DNA of 22,577 nt from contig DATKDF010000204.1 in the NCBI GenBank assembly GCA_035512795.1, positions 1 to 22,577 on the forward strand. Direction: 5' to 3'. This DNA comes from DATKDF01 sp035512795 (GTDB lineage Bacteria; Acidobacteriota; Vicinamibacteria; Vicinamibacterales; SCN-69-37). The notes below the pieces were generated by a model. It was given only the letters and a program-made list of their open reading frames with translations, did no database searches and had not been told where the DNA came from. Both the position numbers and the translations under genes were made by a program. How positions within the stretch are numbered: position 1 is the stretch's first letter; each line of letters begins with the position of its first letter. This document shows, piece after piece, positions 15,783 to 22,577 of this stretch.

Positions 15783-17354
15783 ATGACGAACACTCTGCGG
15801 AGCGTGACGGTAGCGGCCTGGACGACGGGCGCCCTGCTGTTGACCTCGACGGCCTGGGCCGGACAGGCTCAGCAGGCCTCGACCGGCGGGCCCCAGGCCG
15901 TACAGGTCGAGCGATACGTGGTGGGTCGCGCCAAACCGCCCGAGGTGGCCGGCGCGACACTGCGCAACATGTCGCTCGAGGACGCCTACGCGGTCGCGCT
16001 CGAGAACAACCTCGATCTCAAGGTCGCGCGTATGAACCCGCAGGGCGTCGACTACCAGTTGCAGGGTGCGCGCGCCGCGTTCGACCCGCGGCTGACAGGC
16101 ACCTACAACTACAACAATGCGACGACCACCAGCAACTTCTCGATTGACGGCGTCTCGAGGGTGTCCAGTCTCAGCCAGTCCGGGAACACGTCGTTTGCGC
16201 AGGCCCTGCCGTGGTACGGCGGCGACATGTCGATCAGTTTCAACAACAACCGGAGCTCGAGCAACCAGGTCACCAACCGGTTCAACCCGAGCTTCTCGAC
16301 GTCGGTCAACTTCAACTACTCGCAGCCGCTGCTCGCCGGGTTGAGGATCGACGCGACGCGGAACCAACTGCGGACGCTGCAGGTCCAGCGCGAGATCGTC
16401 GACCTTCAACTCGAATCGCTCACCGAGAACACGCGGGCCAGCGTTCGACAGGCCTACTGGGCCCTCAAGCAGGCGATCGAGCAGATCGAGATCCAGCGGC
16501 TGGCGCTCGAACTGGCGAGCCGGCAGTTCGAGGACAACAAGATCCGCGTGGAGATTGGCACGATGGCGCCGATTGAGACGACCACCTCCGAGACGCAGGT
16601 CGTCAACGCCGAGCAGGCCGTCCTCAACGCCGAGATCGCCTGGCAGACGGCCGAGCTCAACCTGAAGCGGCTTCTCGCCAGCGGACCAGATGACCCGATC
16701 TACAGCACCACGATCAACCCGGTCGACCTGCCGACGTTCGAGCGGCCGACGGTGGACGCGGCCGGCGCGGCGATCGCGGCCACGGCGGCGCTCGACGGGC
16801 GACTGGACCTCGTGCAGGCCAGGCGCAGCATCGACATGAGCCGCTTGAACCTCGAGGTGACGAGGGATCTTCTGCGCCCGTCACTCGAAGCCACCACCAG
16901 TTACCGCCTCGCCGGCACCGCCGGGGCCTACAACGACGCGCTGGGCCTGATTTCAGGCGTCGAGAATCCGACGTGGACGTTCGGCTTCACCTTCAACTAT
17001 CCGCTGGGCATGAAGGCGGCACGCGCCAGCTATGCCCGGGCGCAACTCCAGCTCGACCAGACGCTGGTCTCGTTGAAGTCGCAGGAACTGACCGTCGCCA
17101 GTGAGGTGTACAACGCCGGTCTCGCCGTGACGAACACCTTCAAGCAGCTCGAGGGCGCGATTAAGGCGCGTGAAGTGTCTGAGCGGAACGCCGACGCCGA
17201 GCAGGTACGCTTCGACGTCGGGATGTCGAATAACTACAACGTCGCGCTGGCGCAGAACACGCTGACCAACGCGCGGCTCACGGAACTGTCACGGATCATC
17301 GCCTACCTGAACGCCGTCGCCGAGTTCGAGCGCGTGCAGAAGGTCGGCCGCTAG
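15783..17354 (+). CDS. TolC-family outer membrane efflux protein
   Basis: 523 aa from the ATG at 15783, with AGGAG about ten bases upstream and a clear signal peptide (Ala24-Trp25-Ala26 before Gly27). TolC proteins form trimeric outer-membrane channels joined to a periplasmic alpha-helical tunnel, and serve as the exit duct of tripartite pumps. LEDAYAVALENNLDLKVARM near residue 70 opens the first outer-membrane efflux repeat. An Asn/Ser-rich beta segment follows (SISFNNNRSSSNQV), then long coiled-coil helices (NTRASVRQAYWALKQAIEQIEIQRL, QVVNAEQAVLNAEIAWQTAELNLKRLL). The second repeat starts near 370. The last helices end EFERVQKVGR. It is followed after 33 bases by an adaptor gene. Confidence 0.92.
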   Translation: MTNTLRSVTVAAWTTGALLLTSTAWAGQAQQASTGGPQAVQVERYVVGRAKPPEVAGATLRNMSLEDAYAVALENNLDLKVARMNPQGVDYQLQGARAAFDPRLTGTYNYNNATTTSNFSIDGVSRVSSLSQSGNTSFAQALPWYGGDMSISFNNNRSSSNQVTNRFNPSFSTSVNFNYSQPLLAGLRIDATRNQLRTLQVQREIVDLQLESLTENTRASVRQAYWALKQAIEQIEIQRLALELASRQFEDNKIRVEIGTMAPIETTTSETQVVNAEQAVLNAEIAWQTAELNLKRLLASGPDDPIYSTTINPVDLPTFERPTVDAAGAAIAATAALDGRLDLVQARRSIDMSRLNLEVTRDLLRPSLEATTSYRLAGTAGAYNDALGLISGVENPTWTFGFTFNYPLGMKAARASYARAQLQLDQTLVSLKSQELTVASEVYNAGLAVTNTFKQLEGAIKAREVSERNADAEQVRFDVGMSNNYNVALAQNTLTNARLTELSRIIAYLNAVAEFERVQKVGR

Positions 17355-17387
17355 TGCGCCTGCGGGCCACAGAAACCGTCGCCGCCC

Positions 17388-18632
17388 ATGCGTAGGATCG
17401 TGCTCGCGATGTTGGCGCTCGGCGCCCTCGGCACCGGCGTGTACCTCTACACCGCGGAGCCGACCGGGACGAGTACGGCCGGCGCCGCCGGGGCCGGCGC
17501 CAACGCCGGCCGCGGGCGCGGCGGGCGGGCCCCGATCACGGTCGACACCGGCGTCGTCTCGCGGCAGCCGCTCACCGACTACGTCACGGTCGTCGGCAAC
17601 CTGATCGGCCTGGCCACGGTCGACATCGTGCCGCGCGTCGGGGGCCGCATCGACGCGTTGCCGGTGCGGCTGGGCGACCGCGTCGCCCGCGGGCAGATGG
17701 TGGCCAAGATCGAGGACCGCGAGATTCGCGAGCAGATCAACCAGGCACAGGCGAGCCTCGACGTGAACAAGGCCAACGTGGCCAATCGCGAGAACGACCT
17801 GCGCGTGGCCGACCTGGCACTCGGACGCGCCAAGGCGAGCTTCGAGGCCGGCATCGTGTCGCGCCAGAACCTCGAGGACGCCGAGGCGCGCCAGAGCGCC
17901 GCCGCGTCGCAGCTCACCGTGGCCCGGGCCCAGCAAGTGCAGACCGGGGCCCGCATCGACGAACTGACGATCACCCTGTCGAACACGACCGTGCAGTCGC
18001 CGGTCGACGGGTTCGTGAGCCGGCGCAACCTGGACCCCGGCGCGTTTGCCAACGCCAACACGGTCGTGCTGTCGGTCGTCGACATCAGCACGGTGCGGCT
18101 CGTCGTCAACGTGGTCGAGCGTGACTTCCGGCGCGTCGGCGTCGGCGTCGCGGCCGAGGTGGCCGTCGATGCTTTCCCGGGCGAGCACTTCGCCGGGGCC
18201 GTCCGCCGCGTCGCCCCGGTCTTCGACCCGGCGACGCGGACGGCCGCGATCGAGATCGAGGTCCCGAACCCCGGCTTCCGGCTGAAGCCGGGCATGTATG
18301 CCCGCGTCCGGCTCACCGTCGAACGCAAGCCCGACGCGCTCACCGTGGCGCGCAATGCCGTCGTCGACGTCAACGGCGTGCGCGGCGTGTTCGTGCCCCT
18401 CGAGGAAGCTGCGCGCTTCCAGCCGGTCACGACCGGGATCCAGGACGGCGACCTCATCGAAATCGTCGAGGGGCTCACCGAGGGCCAGCGGGTTGTCACC
18501 GCGGGCGCGCTCGCGCTCCGCGACGGGGATCGGCTCATTTTCGTGAATGACGCGGCGCGAGGCGGCCAGAACGCCGCGGTCCCCGGCCGCGGCGGCCGTG
18601 ACGGCGGCGTGCCGGGCGGCCTGCGGCCGTAG
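17388..18632 (+). CDS. RND efflux periplasmic adaptor (membrane fusion protein)
   Basis: 414 aa. It bridges an inner-membrane RND pump and the TolC channel. An N-terminal hydrophobic segment (1-22) has no lipobox cysteine, so it is membrane-anchored or cleaved rather than a lipoprotein. A low-complexity Gly/Ala/Arg stretch follows at 31-48. The half-lipoyl motif VGGRIDALPVRLGDRVARGQ is at 84-103, an alpha-hairpin at about 112-195, and the second lipoyl half with VQSPVDGFVSRRNLDPG near 205-221. A beta-barrel domain runs to about 330, and a membrane-proximal domain ends before a Gly/Arg-rich tail (from about 389). It lies between tolC and the RND gene, so these three form one tripartite pump. 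No clear ribosome site precedes its ATG, suggesting coupled translation. Confidence 0.93.
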   Translation: MRRIVLAMLALGALGTGVYLYTAEPTGTSTAGAAGAGANAGRGRGGRAPITVDTGVVSRQPLTDYVTVVGNLIGLATVDIVPRVGGRIDALPVRLGDRVARGQMVAKIEDREIREQINQAQASLDVNKANVANRENDLRVADLALGRAKASFEAGIVSRQNLEDAEARQSAAASQLTVARAQQVQTGARIDELTITLSNTTVQSPVDGFVSRRNLDPGAFANANTVVLSVVDISTVRLVVNVVERDFRRVGVGVAAEVAVDAFPGEHFAGAVRRVAPVFDPATRTAAIEIEVPNPGFRLKPGMYARVRLTVERKPDALTVARNAVVDVNGVRGVFVPLEEAARFQPVTTGIQDGDLIEIVEGLTEGQRVVTAGALALRDGDRLIFVNDAARGGQNAAVPGRGGRDGGVPGGLRP

Positions 18633-18672
18633 CCGACGCCGGCGTGAGTACCGATGGAGACCAGGGTCTGAC

Positions 18673-21600
18673 ATGACGATTCCGCGTATCGCGATTCACC
18701 GGCCGGTCACGATGTTCATGCTTGCCTCGGTGGTCGTCCTGCTGGGCCTCCTGGCCCTGTGGCGCCTGCCGGTGGACCTGATGCCGGACGTCACGTATCC
18801 CAGCCTCACTGTCCGGGTCAGCTATGCCGGGGTGGGCCCGCTGGAAATCGAAGAACTGATCGTCCGGCCGCTCGAACAGACGCTGGCCGCCGTGCCGGGT
18901 CTCGAGCAGATCAACGGTTCCGCGTCGGAGGGCCAGGGCACGGTCCGGCTGAACTTCGCCTGGGGCACCGACCTGAACGAGGCCGCCGACGAAGTGCGGA
19001 CGCGCGTCGACCGGGTGCGCGGCCGGCTGCCGGAAGAGGCCGACCCGCCGACCATTTTCAAGTTCGACGCCAACGCCTCGCCCATCATCCAGCTCGGCGT
19101 CGAGGGCGACTACGACCGTGTGACCCTGCGCGAGATGGCCGAGACGGATCTGGTCCCGCGGCTCGAACGCGTCGAAGGCGTCGCGGCCGTCACGGTCGAC
19201 GGCGGTCTGCGCCGGCAGGTGCGGGTCGAACTGTCGCGCGAGAAGATCACGGCGCTCGACCTGCCGGTCGATCGCGTCGTCGCGGCGATCCGCACGGAGA
19301 ACCAGAACGTGCCGCTCGGCGAGATCGACGAGGGCGACACGACCTACCTGCTCCGGAGTCAGGGCCAGTTCGAGAGCATCGATCAGCTCCGTAACCTCGT
19401 CGTCTTCACGCGCGGGAACGTGCCGATCTACCTGCGCGACATCGCCGAGGTCCGTGATTCGACCGAGGACGAACGATCGTTCCTGCGCATCAACGGGAAG
19501 CCGGGCGTGCGGATGCGCGTCACCAAGCAGTCGGGCAAGAACACGGTCGCCATCGCGACGGCGGTGCACGCCGAGGTGGAGCGCATCAACCGCGAGGTGC
19601 CAGGCCTGTTCCTGACGGTGCTCCAGGATCAGTCGACGTTCATCGAGCGGTCGATCGCCTCGGTCCGTGAAGCGGCGTTTCTCGGGGCGTTCCTCGTCGT
19701 CGGTGTCATCTTCATGTTCCTCCGCGACTGGCGAGCGACGTTCATCATCTGCACGTCGATCCCGATTTCGGTCATCGGCACGTTCGCGCTGCTCTACTTT
19801 GCCGGCTTCACCCTGAACACGATGACCTTTGGCGGCCTGGCGCTCGGCATCGGCATGATCGTCGACGCGTCGATCGTCGTGCTCGAAAACACCTACCGGC
19901 ACATGGAGATGGGCAAGCCCCGTCTCCAGGCGGCCATTGACGGCAGCGAAGAGGTCTGGTCGGCCATTCTGGCCTCCACGCTCACCCACATCGCCGTCTT
20001 CGTGCCGCTCCTGTTCCTGACGGGCGTTTCGAGCGTCATCTTCACGCAGTTGTCCATCGTCGTGATCTTCTCGCTGACGATGGCGCTCTTTGTCGCCGTG
20101 ACGGTCGTGCCGGTCCTGTCCTCGCGGCTGCTCCGGCTCCCGCCTCCGATCGAGCAACGCCGCGGCATCTTCGGCCGGTTGTTCGCCATGAGCGAGCGCG
20201 GCTTCACCGGCCTCGACAACGGCTACCGGCGGTTGCTGCACGCGGCGCTGCAGCATCGGCCGACGATTGTCGGGGGCGCCGTCACGCTGACGGTCCTGGC
20301 GTTCATGATTCTGCCTCGCATCCCGTCGGAGCTGCTGCCGCAGACCGACGAAGGCGAGGTGTCGGTGACGGCGCGGATGCCCATCGGCAGCCGCATCGAG
20401 TTCACCAACGCCGTGTCGCTGCGCCTGGAGGAGATGGTGCGCACCGCCGTGCCGGAGGCGACCACCCTCGTCGCCTCGTCGCAGGGCGGGGGCTTCTTCG
20501 GGGGCGGGGGGGCCAGCTCGAACATCACGCTGAAGCTCGTGCCGCGCGCCGAGCGCGACCGAACGAGCGAACAGGTCGCCCAGGATCTGCGCGCGGTTCT
20601 CGTCGGCCTGCCCGGTGTCACGATCACCACGCGGGCGTCCGGCGGCAACAACCAGATCAACCGGCTGCTCGGCGGCGGCAACGACGACAGCCGCGTGGCG
20701 GTCGAGATCCGCGGCTACGACCTGGCCGACGCCCGGCGGGTGTCGGAAGGCGTGCTGGCCATTCTGCAGCGGACGCCGGGCATCGCCAACCCGCAGATCA
20801 GCCGCGAGGCCGGCCGGCCCGAACTGGCGATTCGGATCGACCGGCCGAAGGCCGCGATGCTCGGCCTGTCCGTCTCGGGCGTGGCCAACACCATAAGGAC
20901 GAACATCGGCGGGACCCAGGCCGCCTTCTACCGCGAGCGCGGCAAGGAATATCCGATCGTGGTCCGCCTGCGCGAGGAAGACCGCGACCGGGTGCAATCG
21001 GTCGACGACATCCTGATCAGCTCGCCGTCGGGCCAGGTGCTGCCGGCCAAGAACCTGCTCGTCGTCGACACGCAGACCGGCCCGCAGCAGATCGATCGCA
21101 AGAACCAGGAGCGCATCTTCCGCGTCAACGCCGAACTCGACGGCACCATGCCGCTGTCGGCCGCCATCGACAACGTCCGGGTGCGGCTGCCGGAGCTGGC
21201 CGTACCGCAGGGCTTCTCGGTGGGCTTCGGCGCCGAGGCCGAACAGCAGGCGCAGGCCTTCCAGCAGTTGCGGGTGCTGCTGCTCCTGGCGGTGCTGCTC
21301 GTCTATGCCGTCATGGCGTCGCAGTACGAATCTCTTAAGGATCCCTTCATCATCATGTTCTCCGTGCCGGGCGCGTCGATAGGCGTCGTGGCGCTCCTGC
21401 TGCTGACGGCAACGTCCTTCAGTCTTCAGGCGTATATCGGAGTGATCATGTTGGCCGGGATCGTCGTGAGCAATGCCATCCTCCTGGTCGACTACACGAA
21501 CATCCTTAGGCGCCGTGATGGCCTGGCGCTCCGCGAGGCGGTCGAGCGGGCGGGCCGGACCCGATTGAGGCCGATTCTGATGACGTCGCTCACGACGATT

Positions 21601-21798
21601 CTGGGGCTCCTGCCCATGGCCCTCGCCCTCGGCGAGGGCGGCGAATTGCAGGCGCCGCTGGCGCGTGTGGTGATCGGCGGGCTGGCGGCGTCGACGCTCG
21701 TGACGCTCGTGCTCGTGCCGACGATGTACACGGTGTTCGAAGAGGGTCTGAGTGGACTGCGGCGAGGCTTGCCCCAGTCCCAACCGGAGCGAGTGTAG
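18673..21798 (+). CDS. RND-family efflux transporter permease (HAE-1 type)
   Basis: 1041 aa from the ATG at 18673, preceded by AGGG; the frame is open further upstream into the adaptor gene. It is a proton-driven inner-membrane pump of the AcrB type: TM1 at about 12-31, a first periplasmic loop with SYAGVGPLEIEELIVRPLEQ (50-69), a TM2-6 bundle at about 334-535, TM7 near 560-575, a second large loop, and a TM8-12 bundle from about 870. The TM4 relay motif reads GIGMIVDASIVVLEN (D398 matches AcrB D407; the D408 position is A399). TM10 has GIVVSNAILLVDY, with Ser933 where AcrB has Lys940. The second loop has Gly runs (GGGFFGGGG near 607). A drug, lipid or other hydrophobic substrate is possible; the sequence does not decide it. 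Confidence 0.94.
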   Translation: MTIPRIAIHRPVTMFMLASVVVLLGLLALWRLPVDLMPDVTYPSLTVRVSYAGVGPLEIEELIVRPLEQTLAAVPGLEQINGSASEGQGTVRLNFAWGTDLNEAADEVRTRVDRVRGRLPEEADPPTIFKFDANASPIIQLGVEGDYDRVTLREMAETDLVPRLERVEGVAAVTVDGGLRRQVRVELSREKITALDLPVDRVVAAIRTENQNVPLGEIDEGDTTYLLRSQGQFESIDQLRNLVVFTRGNVPIYLRDIAEVRDSTEDERSFLRINGKPGVRMRVTKQSGKNTVAIATAVHAEVERINREVPGLFLTVLQDQSTFIERSIASVREAAFLGAFLVVGVIFMFLRDWRATFIICTSIPISVIGTFALLYFAGFTLNTMTFGGLALGIGMIVDASIVVLENTYRHMEMGKPRLQAAIDGSEEVWSAILASTLTHIAVFVPLLFLTGVSSVIFTQLSIVVIFSLTMALFVAVTVVPVLSSRLLRLPPPIEQRRGIFGRLFAMSERGFTGLDNGYRRLLHAALQHRPTIVGGAVTLTVLAFMILPRIPSELLPQTDEGEVSVTARMPIGSRIEFTNAVSLRLEEMVRTAVPEATTLVASSQGGGFFGGGGASSNITLKLVPRAERDRTSEQVAQDLRAVLVGLPGVTITTRASGGNNQINRLLGGGNDDSRVAVEIRGYDLADARRVSEGVLAILQRTPGIANPQISREAGRPELAIRIDRPKAAMLGLSVSGVANTIRTNIGGTQAAFYRERGKEYPIVVRLREEDRDRVQSVDDILISSPSGQVLPAKNLLVVDTQTGPQQIDRKNQERIFRVNAELDGTMPLSAAIDNVRVRLPELAVPQGFSVGFGAEAEQQAQAFQQLRVLLLLAVLLVYAVMASQYESLKDPFIIMFSVPGASIGVVALLLLTATSFSLQAYIGVIMLAGIVVSNAILLVDYTNILRRRDGLALREAVERAGRTRLRPILMTSLTTILGLLPMALALGEGGELQAPLARVVIGGLAASTLVTLVLVPTMYTVFEEGLSGLRRGLPQSQPERV

Positions 21799-21812
21799 AG
21801 GATTAGCGGATC

Positions 21813-22577
21813 ATGAAGAAGCTGGCGACGTTACTGATTCTGATTGCGGCCGGCGCAGGCGGGTACTACTGGTACCAGAGCACGCGCCCCGTCGAACAGC
21901 CGGAGATCGTCCGGGCGGCGGTCACGCGCGGCGACGTGACCGAAGCCGTCAGGGCCACCGGCACGATCGAGGCGCTCCGCACCGTCAACATCGGCTCCCA
22001 GGTGTCGGGCATCGTCATGACCATTCATGCCGACTTCAACGACATCGTGACGAAGAACCAGCTCCTCGCCGAACTGGATCCGAGCCTCTTCCAGGTACAG
22101 GTGCGCATCCAGCAGGCCAACATTGAGCAGCGTGTGTCCGACATCGAGAACCAGAAAGTGCAGCTCATGGACGCCGAGCGGACGCTCGGGCGCAGCCAGG
22201 AACTCTACGAGAAGGGCCTCGTGAACCTGCAACAGGTCGAGGCGGCCGACCTGGCCGTCAAGAACCGCAATGCCCAGATCGCGTCTGCCGAGAAGCAGCT
22301 GGTGTCGGCGGAGGCGAACCTGCAGCAGGCGGAGCTCAACCTGGCGTACACGAAGATCTACTCGCCCATCGAGGGCGTCATCGTCAATCGCCTCGTTGAC
22401 GTCGGCCAGGCCGTGCAGTCGAGCGTGAACGTGGCGCAGTTCTACGTGATCGCCACCGACCTGCGCGAGCTGCGCCTCACGGGCGGCGTCGACGAAGCCG
22501 AGATCGGCAAGGTGCGGCCGGGCCAGCTCGTCGAGTTCCGGGTCGACGCGTATCCGAACGACGTCTTCGCGGGCACG
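21813..22577 (+). CDS. MacA-like periplasmic adaptor, HlyD family (partial, cut by the window end)
   Basis: The first 255 codons are present and the frame is open to the last base. Residues 1-20 form a membrane anchor (KLATLLILIAAGAGGYYWY). The first lipoyl half has IGSQVSGIVMTIHADFNDIVTKNQLLAELDP (60-90). A long alpha-hairpin follows at about 95-178, including RTLGRSQELYEKGLVNLQQVE. The second lipoyl half is YTKIYSPIEGVIVNRLVDVGQAVQ (179-202), then the start of the beta-barrel. The YT.I.SPI.GVV..R.V..GQ pattern is that of MacA, the partner of the MacB ABC transporter, rather than the RND adaptor upstream. It follows the RND gene by 14 bases. A macB-like ABC gene would be expected just past the window. 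Confidence 0.85.
   Translation, partial: MKKLATLLILIAAGAGGYYWYQSTRPVEQPEIVRAAVTRGDVTEAVRATGTIEALRTVNIGSQVSGIVMTIHADFNDIVTKNQLLAELDPSLFQVQVRIQQANIEQRVSDIENQKVQLMDAERTLGRSQELYEKGLVNLQQVEAADLAVKNRNAQIASAEKQLVSAEANLQQAELNLAYTKIYSPIEGVIVNRLVDVGQAVQSSVNVAQFYVIATDLRELRLTGGVDEAEIGKVRPGQLVEFRVDAYPNDVFAGT

Noticed and set aside
18535..21783. A very long open frame on the minus strand opposite the RND pump (over 1000 codons)
   Set aside because: It mirrors the codon structure of the RND gene; its translation is Arg/Asp/His/Gln-rich with no domain, as expected for antisense of a GC-rich gene.

Overview
This window is a GC-rich bacterial chromosome segment of densely packed ordinary genes. No transposase, CRISPR array, tRNA, rRNA or prophage gene was seen. 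The gene mix suggests a Gram-negative, probably Acidobacteriota (Vicinamibacteria-like) chromosome: GroEL ending in GGM, tandem short TonB proteins with Gly-rich linkers, ATP-type PckA, long-form IspH, ECF sigma factor modules, and a TolC/RND/MacA efflux cluster. Short intergenic GGGTTCC-type heptamers fit this too. The taxon is an inference from composition and style, not from a marker search.

Layout. 2-151 is the 3' end of groEL, closed by a strong GC hairpin. 254-2144 (minus) holds two tandem paralogous TonB-type energy transducers. 2270-2431 (plus) is a 53-aa TatA-type translocase subunit. 2448-6680 (minus) is a tight rnr-selB pair (RNase R, then the selenocysteine elongation factor). 6722-8475 (plus) is an ECF sigma gene, an overlapping single-TM protein that may be its regulator, and a small exported protein of unknown function. 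8453-9202 (minus) has two small unrecognised genes behind a good sigma70-like promoter. 9279-12353 (minus) is pckA followed by gatB. 12503-13748 (plus) is a second ECF sigma gene with a classical zinc-motif anti-sigma factor. 13788-15023 (plus) is ispH. 15124-22577 (plus) is an envelope/efflux cluster: Spy/CpxP-like protein, TolC-like outer membrane factor, RND adaptor, RND pump, and a MacA-like adaptor cut by the window end.

How the genes relate. Much of the window concerns the cell envelope: TonB energises outer-membrane uptake, TatA belongs to folded-protein export, the two ECF modules are the type that senses envelope state, and the right-hand cluster exports compounds through a TolC channel. 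The rest is housekeeping: protein folding, RNA decay, selenocysteine insertion, transamidation of Asn/Gln tRNAs, gluconeogenesis and isoprenoid synthesis.

I did not find a clearly new biological system. The least explained part is 6722-9202: a sigma factor with an atypical partner, an unassigned exported beta-rich protein, and two unassigned small genes. Other points worth a look are the RND pump lacking two canonical proton-relay residues, an apparently leaderless ispH, the duplicated TonB genes, and several palindromes placed on promoters or start sites.
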